From: Chitinophagaceae bacterium
GTDB lineage: Bacteria; Bacteroidota; Bacteroidia; Chitinophagales; Chitinophagaceae
Reading direction: 5' to 3'
Assembly: GCA_016786745.1 (NCBI GenBank)
Contig: JAEUVS010000002.1
Location: 1-41,661 of the forward strand
Length of the DNA: 41,661 nt
A model generated the notes under the pieces. That model did no database searches. It was not told where the DNA came from and worked only from the letters and a program-made list of their open reading frames with translations. This document shows, piece after piece, positions 16,309-23,533 of the stretch. The position numbers and the translations under genes are program-made. The stretch's first letter is position 1. Every line of letters begins with the position of its first letter.

Positions 16309-16347
16309 TCCTCGCACCAGCACATAAATCATTTTTTGTTTTAATTA

Positions 16348-16361
16348 ACTAATGTTTTAGT
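16348..16361. promoter_or_regulatory. BlaI-type operator 1
   Basis: ACTAA and TTAGT are perfect 5-bp arms with a 4-base spacer. BlaI/MecI repressors bind short dyads of this type, often in tandem. Its centre is 20 bp from the second dyad (16367-16382), so two dimers would bind on the same face of the helix. Confidence 0.55.
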
Positions 16362-16366
16362 TGCAT

Positions 16367-16382
16367 AACTAAATTTATAGTT
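16367..16382. promoter_or_regulatory. BlaI-type operator 2
   Basis: AACTA and TAGTT are perfect 5-bp arms around a 6-base A/T spacer, directly preceding the -7 element at 16384-16391. Binding here would occlude the promoter of the repressor-protease operon. Confidence 0.55.
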
Positions 16383-16383
16383 G

Positions 16384-16391
16384 TACGTTTG
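16384..16391 (+). promoter_or_regulatory. -7 element of the BlaI/M56 operon
   Basis: TACGTTTG is an exact TAnnTTTG match 17 bases before the BlaI start codon. TTG at 16361-16363 lies 20 bases upstream as a possible -33 element, so operator 2 falls between the two promoter elements. Confidence 0.6.
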
Positions 16392-16408
16392 GTTTATCAA
16401 TTCGAATT

Positions 16409-16786
16409 ATGGCAAACCAGGCTAAAACTCTAACAAAAGCGGAAGAACAGATAATGCAGACCTTATGGAAGCTGGAACATGCGTTTGTGCGCGACATTCT
16501 CGAAGAGCTTCCGGCGCCGAAACCTCACCAGAATACAGTGGCTACGATACTTAAAATACTTGTAGAGAAAGAATTTGTGGGGATCGAAGTGTTCGGTCGC
16601 AGTCACCGCTACTTTCCGAAAGTGAGTAAAGAAACTTATTCGCGCTCTACAATTAAAAATGTGGTGAAAAAATATTTCCAGGGTTCCTTCAGCGATGCGG
16701 TGTCGTTTATGGTGAAGGAAAACAACCTGAGTGTGGAAGAACTGGAGCTGTTGGTGAAGCAACTAAAAAAGAAACAAAAAAACTGA
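16409..16786 (+). CDS. BlaI/MecI-family transcriptional repressor
   Basis: The 125-residue protein has the family winged helix at residues about 5-80 (LTKAEEQIMQTLWKLEHAFVRDIL, NTVATILKILVEKEFV, GRSHRYFPKVSKETY) and a C-terminal dimerisation helix pair (about 85-125). BlaI proteins repress their own operon until an M56 protease partner is activated. The M56 gene begins 6 bases downstream, and two dyads overlap the promoter, the standard arrangement. Confidence 0.93.
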   Translation: MANQAKTLTKAEEQIMQTLWKLEHAFVRDILEELPAPKPHQNTVATILKILVEKEFVGIEVFGRSHRYFPKVSKETYSRSTIKNVVKKYFQGSFSDAVSFMVKENNLSVEELELLVKQLKKKQKN

Positions 16787-16792
16787 TATCCC

Positions 16793-18562
16793 ATGCCTGC
16801 CATCCTCCCTTACCTGTTGCAAACTATTACCTGCTCAGGTATTTTGTACTGCTTTTACCGGGTTGCCTATTATAATAAACGCCATCATCAATGGAACAGG
16901 TTTTTCCTGTTGGGAACAGTGGTGGTGAGTATTGTATTGCCTCTTATTAAAATTCATGTACCGGTATCTTACAATGAAACCACAAACAGAATAATTCCTC
17001 TCCTTAATATAATCCCCGGTAATAAAACAGAAATAGAAGGCATTACCGCTGCTCCCGAGAATAATTTCAATTACGAGGTTTTACTTACCATTATTTATGT
17101 GATCGTTTCGCTGGGATTATTCTTCCTTCTCTTAAGAGGACTTTTCAAAATACTCATGATATACACATCATGCCCCAAAGAAAAGATCGACAATATCGAA
17201 ACTGTGATGACCCACGAAAAAAATTCGCCATTCTCTTTCTTTCGTGCGATTTTCTGGAACCGGCGTATCGATGTCCATTCTTCTATTGGCGAAAAAATAT
17301 TTGAACACGAGAAGGTGCATGTACTCCAGCTGCACTCGATAGACAGGTTACTCATCAATTTTGTTCTTACCATTTTCTGGTTCAACCCATTTTACTGGTT
17401 GATAAAAAGAGAGATGGTTGTGGTTCATGAATTTGTTGCCGATAGAAAATCCGTTGAAGGAAATGCTGAAATGTTTTCGGAAATGTTGTTAATGTCAGCG
17501 TATCCCGGAATGAAATTCGGTGTGACCAGTAGCTTTTTTAACTCATCAATAAAACGTCGTTTAACTATGCTCACTACATTCAACAATTCAAAAACGCGTT
17601 ACCTGGGCAAGTGGATGCTGTTGCCTGTAATGCTGATCGTATTTGCGGGTTTCACCCTGCGCAGGGAACGCATATTAACCGGGCTGAAATCTCCATTCAC
17701 TGTTGTAATTGATGCCGGCCATGGAGGAGACAGGAATGGCACAACTGCTGATGACGGAACAAGAGAAAAAGATTTGACGCTGGCGATTGCGAAAAAAATT
17801 AAAGCGCTCAATAGCGATGGCCACATCAACATTATTATGACACGAGAGGATGATGCAAACCCTTCACCCATCGACCGCGTGCAGCAAGCCAGTAAATTAA
17901 AAGCCGATGCATTTATTTCAATTCATGTGAACAATGATCCGTCCGGGGGTTCAGGAATCCAGCTAATGATGACGAAGAAGGCTACCGAATTTGCGGGGAA
18001 GTCGCGATTGCTGGGTTCTATACTGTCGCAAGAGCTTGCAAAAATTTACAAGATAGATGGCGCGTTGCGGGTAGGCCGCACCGACGATCCGGCGAAAGGT
18101 GTGTGGGTGCTTGATGCTCCTGAAATTAATTATGCCTCGATACTGATCGAATGTGGAAACATGCGAAACGATGATGACCTTTCGTTTGTGAAATCAGAGG
18201 CGAACCAGGAAAAGCTGGCGAGGCAAATACTGAATGCGATTAAACTATACGCCGGTAACAAAACTACGTATGTTCAACAGCCCTCAGCTATTGCGATGAT
18301 GGTTGAAAAAGGAAGAATAGATCTTGATGTGAAAGATAGTAAGGTTAACAATATTGATTTCTCTAACCTGGAGATGTTGTCATCAAAAAACATTTTTGCC
18401 GGGGAGGATTATTCTTCAGATGGTTATGAAATTGTGTTGGTTGATGGCATGTATTTTTCAGATAACGGCTCTTTCAAAAAGAAGTTATCTGTTCGCGAAA
18501 ATCAAAAACTTTTAATTGTTTCTACCACCAGTAAAAATCCGTGGGAAACGTTGGTGGATTAA
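16793..18562 (+). CDS. M56 (BlaR1-like) membrane protease fused to N-acetylmuramoyl-L-alanine amidase
   Basis: The 589-residue protein joins two zinc-enzyme domains. Residues 1-290 are a BlaR1/MecR1-type M56 domain: transmembrane segments near 5-25, 36-52, 94-124 and 185-204, zinc motif HEKVH (172-176), third-ligand region HEFVADR (212-218), and a last membrane helix at about 272-289. Residues about 302-488 are an Amidase_3 domain with DAGHGG (His310), EKD (Glu325), SIHVN (His378) and LIECGN (Glu453), so the zinc ligands and catalytic glutamate are all present. In BlaR1 the region after the last helix is the extracytoplasmic beta-lactam sensor; here an amidase takes that place. A further 100-residue tail is unassigned. 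It follows blaI-like by 6 bases and ends at a terminator. Confidence 0.9.
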   Translation: MPAILPYLLQTITCSGILYCFYRVAYYNKRHHQWNRFFLLGTVVVSIVLPLIKIHVPVSYNETTNRIIPLLNIIPGNKTEIEGITAAPENNFNYEVLLTIIYVIVSLGLFFLLLRGLFKILMIYTSCPKEKIDNIETVMTHEKNSPFSFFRAIFWNRRIDVHSSIGEKIFEHEKVHVLQLHSIDRLLINFVLTIFWFNPFYWLIKREMVVVHEFVADRKSVEGNAEMFSEMLLMSAYPGMKFGVTSSFFNSSIKRRLTMLTTFNNSKTRYLGKWMLLPVMLIVFAGFTLRRERILTGLKSPFTVVIDAGHGGDRNGTTADDGTREKDLTLAIAKKIKALNSDGHINIIMTREDDANPSPIDRVQQASKLKADAFISIHVNNDPSGGSGIQLMMTKKATEFAGKSRLLGSILSQELAKIYKIDGALRVGRTDDPAKGVWVLDAPEINYASILIECGNMRNDDDLSFVKSEANQEKLARQILNAIKLYAGNKTTYVQQPSAIAMMVEKGRIDLDVKDSKVNNIDFSNLEMLSSKNIFAGEDYSSDGYEIVLVDGMYFSDNGSFKKKLSVRENQKLLIVSTTSKNPWETLVD

Positions 18563-18588
18563 GATTTTTCAATTTGTCTTGGTGTTGT

Positions 18589-18617
18589 AAATCCCCTCTC
18601 TCTCAAAGAGGGGATTT
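18589..18617 (+). terminator. Intrinsic terminator after the M56-amidase gene
   Basis: AAATCCCCTCT (18589-18599) and AGAGGGGATTT (18607-18617) form a perfect 11-bp stem with a 7-base loop and run into a T-tract, 27 bases after the stop codon. Confidence 0.88.
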
Positions 18618-18631
18618 TTTATTACATTGGG

Positions 18632-18898
18632 ATGATGAAAGTTCGGTTATACATTTACCTTATTCTTGGAATTCTGTTCATGTTCCTGCAGTTGTCAGCA
18701 CTTCTTACCTGGATCGTTCCAAATCAGCACCGTTCAACTCAGATATCAATTTCCGACCAGTATGATGTTGGCTACAGGATCGGTCAATTAATCGGAACGT
18801 TTATTTGGGGTGCAATTGGTATTACGCTGCTAGTGGCTGCCTCCCGCATCAAGAAAAAAATCAAATTGACAAAGCAGGTAGATAATTTTCTAAAATAG
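18632..18898 (+). CDS. Small two-helix membrane protein
   Basis: The 88-residue protein has a hydrophobic helix at about residues 5-28 (a signal-anchor-like segment), a polar loop of about 25 residues, and a second helix at about 50-70, with a basic tail (RIKKKIKLTK). I do not recognise a family. It starts right after the terminator, so it needs its own promoter, which I could not identify. An ATG one codon later is an equally good start. Confidence 0.6.
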   Translation: MMKVRLYIYLILGILFMFLQLSALLTWIVPNQHRSTQISISDQYDVGYRIGQLIGTFIWGAIGITLLVAASRIKKKIKLTKQVDNFLK

Positions 18899-18996
18899 TG
18901 CCCCGTGAATTTTTTACACAACACCTTTCTTAACAGGCTTTTACAAATTCAGAAAAGCAAAGAGATACCATTTTACAATCTCAGGATGCTTCTCCA

Positions 18997-20556
18997 TCAG
19001 GACCCGCTCGCTTCACTTACGGATACCACAAACTCTACATCCGCATCAGTTGCAAACAGTCCCCATTTGCCTTCCTTAAAATCGTAGGCCCTGAAATTCA
19101 TGGCCACTTTATCATCAACATACAACACTCCTTTTGTTCCTTCGACAAATAATTCAAGTGCAACTTCATTCTTATCTGAAATTTTAAGCGGCCGCTCGAA
19201 CTCTGCCATATGAGGCACTTCTGCACGTACACGCGGCCATCGGTCGAATACAACCCTGTTTGCAGCTGGTTCCACCCGGATATAGTAACTCTTCTCTAAA
19301 TCGTCGGTCGCATAAAACATGATACCGAATTCTTTTGCGCCCTTTTTGAACTTGCAATGCGCCGTTATGCGCCCGAGCTTTGGTGTTTCCTGTGCCAGCG
19401 CAGCTGCGAATGATCCTGCTGCTTTCATCTTTACTATCGCATCGTTCGCTATCGCATTGCCTGTGATTACTTTGAACCCCGGTTTCAGATCGTACTTAAA
19501 CGCATCTCTAACAGGTTGCGGAGCCCTTGCGAGCAGGTGTCCGTTTGCATCGGGATAAATTTCATGAACTACCAGGTTGCCTCCCCACTGCCATCCGCCA
19601 TTGTCGCTATCTTCTCCGCGGGTAGGGTTCCAGCCGAAGAGAAATCTTTTCGTGCCATCAGATGCGGTTTTTGCCGCGTAGAAGGCGTGGCTGTCGAAGT
19701 CGTCGACTTCAGGAATTATCCATGGACCTTTCAACGATTTGCTCATTACATATCTCGTTTTCACTTTGTCGGTGAATTCGGAGAATACGAGGTACCACCA
19801 ATCTCTCATTTTGAAAATGTCGGGACATTCGTGTGTGAAGTAAAGGTTTGGCGCGTAGAAGGGGGCTTTCGTCTCCCATTTTATCAAATCTTTTGATGTG
19901 CATAGCGCGGTTAGTCCTCTTCTTCTGCTGACGCCTTCTTTAAATCGCGCTGCGAGCAGCATGTTATATTCTTTTGTTTCGTTGTTCCAGAAAACAAATG
20001 GATCGCGCCAGTCGTGTTTCTCGTATTTGTCTTCGGGTGCGTAGAAGGTGTGTTCCGGAATTTTAGTCCATTTTTTCAGGTCCTCGCTCACTGCGTGCAT
20101 TACGGCCTGCATGGGTTTTCCCTGGTTGGCGAAGTGGTGGTTGTGACCTGTGTAGAAGATGTGATATTTGCCGTTAGCTTCTATTGCTGAGCCGGTGAAA
20201 ATGAAAAGATCCTGGTCGTCTTTTGTTCCTCTTGGGATTGCCTCTCCGTTTTCTTCGTAGTTAACAAAATCGTTTGTGGTAATTCGGTACCATGGCGTGC
20301 CTTCGCCATGTTTCTCGCTATCGCGGAAGTCGAGGAGGTAGAACAGTTCAAACTTTCCTTTTGTGTACAGTGGGATGAAATCTGCTGCCCATCCGGTGGT
20401 GGGTTTATAGAAGAAGTCGTGTGGCTTTGGTTCATCGCTGGTGATGGCATGAATCGCGGTTAAGCTTTTTGGATTATGATTTGCCGGATCGGAGAATTTA
20501 AGATTGCCTATAAACGGCGTGATCCCAAACGTTTGAATGAATTTGCGGCGTCGCAT
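18997..20556 (-). CDS. Glycoside hydrolase family 32-like protein
   Basis: The 519-residue protein starts with a twin-arginine-like leader (MRRRKFIQTFG). It has a five-bladed GH32 propeller followed by a C-terminal beta-sandwich (about 360-519). Recognised family motifs are DWRDPFV (transition-state Asp185) and HECPD (acid/base Glu243). The classical WMNDPNG nucleophile motif is replaced by GWAADFIP, in which Asp59 could still serve as nucleophile. GH32 enzymes hydrolyse fructosyl bonds in sucrose, inulin or levan; the altered motif leaves specificity, or even activity, uncertain. No fructan-utilisation genes are adjacent. It appears to be a single gene or to be read through from the desaturase upstream. 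Confidence 0.8.
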   Translation of the reverse strand: MRRRKFIQTFGITPFIGNLKFSDPANHNPKSLTAIHAITSDEPKPHDFFYKPTTGWAADFIPLYTKGKFELFYLLDFRDSEKHGEGTPWYRITTNDFVNYEENGEAIPRGTKDDQDLFIFTGSAIEANGKYHIFYTGHNHHFANQGKPMQAVMHAVSEDLKKWTKIPEHTFYAPEDKYEKHDWRDPFVFWNNETKEYNMLLAARFKEGVSRRRGLTALCTSKDLIKWETKAPFYAPNLYFTHECPDIFKMRDWWYLVFSEFTDKVKTRYVMSKSLKGPWIIPEVDDFDSHAFYAAKTASDGTKRFLFGWNPTRGEDSDNGGWQWGGNLVVHEIYPDANGHLLARAPQPVRDAFKYDLKPGFKVITGNAIANDAIVKMKAAGSFAAALAQETPKLGRITAHCKFKKGAKEFGIMFYATDDLEKSYYIRVEPAANRVVFDRWPRVRAEVPHMAEFERPLKISDKNEVALELFVEGTKGVLYVDDKVAMNFRAYDFKEGKWGLFATDADVEFVVSVSEASGS

Positions 20557-20686
20557 GGGCTGAGAGTTTTGGTTGTTGATTACGACGTCTGTTGCCTAAA
20601 GGATGTCGTATACTTCTAAATTTCTATTTTTATGCGAGTCCCACAAAACAATTATACCAAAAACACTTCTGCAGAGTTCAGCGTTG

Positions 20687-21718
20687 TCACGCCGACTGCG
20701 CCGCTAATTTCTTTTTTACGGAAGAAAGTTTTGATTCTTCCATACGTGCATGTTGCTGTCTCACCACTTTCGCCGTCTTATGATCGCCGGTATGACTCCA
20801 ACCCGGCGGCATGATGAAATACAGAATTTTATTTTTTAAACCGGGCGCTTTGTACACATCGCGGAACAACGCGGCGAACTCACCGAAATAAGCATCTAAA
20901 AAACTATTCTTGCGCATGGGTCGTGTAATACCATATTCAATAGGTACCGAACGCTCTTCCGGCTGGTAAGTTCCAAACGCGCGGTCCCAAATATTCAGCA
21001 GGTTGCAAAAATTAGTGTCCATGTATAACGGATTGCGGGCGTGGTGAACGCGATGGTGCGACGGCGTAAGGATAAATTTTCCCACTTTCCCCAGTCGTCC
21101 ATCCTTTAACATATGCTCACCTACGTGTATAAATCCTCCCCATAAACCGTCAATAAACATTATGAGTGCGAGCATCGGAGGATTTACGCCAAGTAAAATA
21201 CACACCGTGGTACGGATAAAATCTGCATAAGGCGCCTCGAGGAAGAAATGCGCGTACGAAACGGAGAGGTTCATGGTTTCCGGGGCATGATGCGTTGAGT
21301 GCAGGCACCAGAACAAGCGCACCTTGTGACCAAAATAGTGATAGATGAAATGCCCGAACTCCCAGACAATATATCCATAGATAAACCAGTACCAGGTGAA
21401 ACTGGTTTTGAAGACAGCATACGGTTCAAACAGGCCGATGCAAAATACTACTACCGCGATGGCGATGAACCTTCCTATGAAAGCGTTCAATACATATGAG
21501 AAAAAGGGAATCTTGTAATCAAGGGCCTTGAATTTTCTCAGGACGAGTGCCTTTGTAAGTTCCAGGAATAGTAAAAGCGGAAACAAGGGACGGAACAGGG
21601 AGAGAATTCCATCGTAGCTAAGCAGCTCGCGATAGTTACCGGAATTAATAATTTTAATCAGTTCGTTTAGACCAAAAAAATCTTTCAGCCAGTCCACGAT
21701 TGATTGCAATACTTCCAT
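20687..21718 (-). CDS. Sterol desaturase/fatty acid hydroxylase superfamily protein
   Basis: The 343-residue protein has about four transmembrane segments and the family histidine clusters that bind a di-iron centre: HFIYHYFGH (HX3H type), LHSTHH (HX2HH) and PSHHRVHH (HX2HH). The family hydroxylates or desaturates lipids such as fatty acids, sphingolipids, sterols and carotenoids. The closest bacterial subgroup with this TxxHHxVHHARNPLYMDTNF region is commonly annotated simply as sterol desaturase, without a known substrate. It precedes the GH32-like gene on the same strand by 130 bases, and the relation is unclear. Confidence 0.9.
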   Translation of the reverse strand: MEVLQSIVDWLKDFFGLNELIKIINSGNYRELLSYDGILSLFRPLFPLLLFLELTKALVLRKFKALDYKIPFFSYVLNAFIGRFIAIAVVVFCIGLFEPYAVFKTSFTWYWFIYGYIVWEFGHFIYHYFGHKVRLFWCLHSTHHAPETMNLSVSYAHFFLEAPYADFIRTTVCILLGVNPPMLALIMFIDGLWGGFIHVGEHMLKDGRLGKVGKFILTPSHHRVHHARNPLYMDTNFCNLLNIWDRAFGTYQPEERSVPIEYGITRPMRKNSFLDAYFGEFAALFRDVYKAPGLKNKILYFIMPPGWSHTGDHKTAKVVRQQHARMEESKLSSVKKKLAAQSA

Positions 21719-21784
21719 CGTCAGATTATTTTATGGTTGAACGGATGTGTAAATTTACACAATAGTTCTGGCGAAAAAATCTGT

Positions 21785-21994
21785 TTAACACGATGAAAAA
21801 TTCCGCGAACGCGACGACCTCCACATCCAGCCTTTCATAAAAATTTCGAGGCGTTGGATGTTTACATAAATATTTTTTTGTGATTCGAAAGAAGAATGGT
21901 TTAGAATTTCTTCATCGAGCTTCGATCTGAGTTCGTTCAGCATGTGTGTGGCCGGATAGACAATCGGCGGTTCGCATATATTAAAGCCATTCAT
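21785..21994 (-). CDS. Possible small hypothetical protein
   Basis: The open frame encodes 69 residues. The first 58 look protein-like, with an amphipathic helix (THMLNELRSKLDEEILNHSS) and a second one (SQKNIYVNIQRLEIFMKGW); the last ten are low-complexity Arg/Ser. No family is recognised and no clear promoter was found. It is divergent from the restriction gene at 22121. The rest of the 400-base region between 21719 and 22120 holds only A/T-rich sequence, including a repeated GGTTTTTAA. Confidence 0.4.
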   Translation of the reverse strand: MNGFNICEPPIVYPATHMLNELRSKLDEEILNHSSFESQKNIYVNIQRLEIFMKGWMWRSSRSRNFSSC

Positions 21995-22120
21995 GGATGG
22001 TTTTTAATATTACACTAAAATGTTATGCCACGCGGTTTGGTTTTTAACACGTAATGCACATTGTATAAATGAATATCAGATGCTTGGCTGGAATTATTTA
22101 CTTTTCTGCAACCGTCGCCG

Positions 22121-22843
22121 ATGAGTTATCATAAGTATATACCAAAAGATGTCCAGGAATTATATGAAATACACGACTTCAGGCATGCGGCGGCAATTTT
22201 AGCGAATGAATTTCCGGAGGAGTTCAATGATATCATTGATTCATTAAGAAAATTCAGAATAAAACCGCAGCATATTGTTGACAGGGGCGGTAGTGAAAGC
22301 CAGATTCCAAAAACGATTTCCAATTTACTTCGACCACTGAATTGGCAGGAAGGGCAGCTAAATGCGAAGCTTATGGTTGATGATGAGGTGATCAACTTCA
22401 ATACACATAAGATAGATTATGTGAAGGGCAGGGTGGCTTTCGATTTGGAATGGAATTCGAAAGACCAGACTTACGATCGCGATTTGTACGCTTTCAGGGC
22501 TTTCTATGATTATAACAGGATCAGCCTCGGCATATTGTTAACACGAAGTGTCGGTTTAAACCCGCTTTTCAAAAAATTCGGTGTGATGCAGAAATTCGGA
22601 GCGAGCACAACACAGATGGGAAAATTACTGCCGCGACTTAACGCCGGAAGAAATGGCGGTTGCCCGATTTTAGTGTTTGGCATCACACCTAACGTATTTG
22701 AGGATGTGGACGAGTTCCTAAAAAATTTAGAAATTACTAACGATTTTAGCACGAAAACTGGGAGCGATGACCTATCTTTGAAAGCAGAGGAAATAGTAAT
22801 GCGTGAACGGGAACAAAACACCGATAACGCAGGTAACCTTTAA
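22121..22843 (+). CDS. BglII/BstYI-family type II restriction endonuclease
   Basis: The 240-residue size and the segment KIDYVKGRVAFDLEWNSKD resemble BglII/BstYI enzymes (PF09195-type). Asp99, Asp108 and Glu110 have the same 9- and 2-residue spacing as the BglII metal-site residues Asp84, Glu93 and Gln95. The C-terminal half (RISLGILLTR, FGASTTQMGKLLPRL, NGGCPILVFGITP) also fits. These enzymes cut AGATCT or RGATCY. An MT-A70 methyltransferase follows after 18 bases, making a restriction-modification pair. The actual target is not readable from sequence. Confidence 0.82.
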   Translation: MSYHKYIPKDVQELYEIHDFRHAAAILANEFPEEFNDIIDSLRKFRIKPQHIVDRGGSESQIPKTISNLLRPLNWQEGQLNAKLMVDDEVINFNTHKIDYVKGRVAFDLEWNSKDQTYDRDLYAFRAFYDYNRISLGILLTRSVGLNPLFKKFGVMQKFGASTTQMGKLLPRLNAGRNGGCPILVFGITPNVFEDVDEFLKNLEITNDFSTKTGSDDLSLKAEEIVMREREQNTDNAGNL

Positions 22844-22861
22844 CCCATTAATTCACACGAA

Positions 22862-23533
22862 ATGATTGAGCTAACACCGGCAGAAGACTTTTTGAACTTT
22901 GTAGGCGAACGACGCTTTTCAACCATTCTTGCCGATCCACCGTGGCAGTTTCAGAACCGCACGGGCAAAATGGCCCCGGAACACAAGCGGCTCAAACGCT
23001 ATCCAACGCTCGACCTGCAAGCGATAAAAGATATACCTGTGCAGGTGGCTTCAAACGAAACTGCTCACCTTTACCTCTGGGTGCCGAACGCACTTCTGAA
23101 AGAAGGATTTGAAGTAATGGAGGCATGGGGCTTCCAGTATAAAAGCAATATTGTTTGGTATAAAATCCGTAAAGACGGAGGGCCCGACGGACGCGGCGTA
23201 GGATTTTATTTTCGCAACGTTACCGAAGTGATACTATTTGGAGTGAGAGGAAAAAACGCGAGGACGCTTCAGCAGGGAAGATCGCAGCCGAATATTATTA
23301 CCAGCCGAAAACGTGAACATAGCCGGAAGCCGGATGAACAGTACGAAATAATCGAAGGATGCAGTTGGGGGCCCTACCTGGAATTATTCTCGAGGGGCAA
23401 CAGAAAAAAATGGAGCTGCTGGGGTAACCAGGCGGATGAATATAATATCGCATGGGAGACATACAAGAATAATTCGCAGGCGAATGTGAGAGCCATGAAG
23501 CCGAAGAAGGATGCGTTGAAGATGGTGAAATAA
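22862..23533 (+). CDS. MT-A70 family adenine-specific DNA methyltransferase
   Basis: The 223-residue enzyme has the catalytic DPPW tetrad at residues 25-28 (ILADPPWQFQNR), the LYLWVPNALL and GFQYKSNIVWYK core strands, and the C-terminal ELFSRGNRKKWSCWGNQ SAM-binding region. Bacterial MT-A70 enzymes make N6-methyladenine in DNA. It lies 18 bases after the BglII-like endonuclease and presumably protects the same site. The last codon abuts the stop of the convergent ABC transporter gene with no gap. Confidence 0.9.
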   Translation: MIELTPAEDFLNFVGERRFSTILADPPWQFQNRTGKMAPEHKRLKRYPTLDLQAIKDIPVQVASNETAHLYLWVPNALLKEGFEVMEAWGFQYKSNIVWYKIRKDGGPDGRGVGFYFRNVTEVILFGVRGKNARTLQQGRSQPNIITSRKREHSRKPDEQYEIIEGCSWGPYLELFSRGNRKKWSCWGNQADEYNIAWETYKNNSQANVRAMKPKKDALKMVK

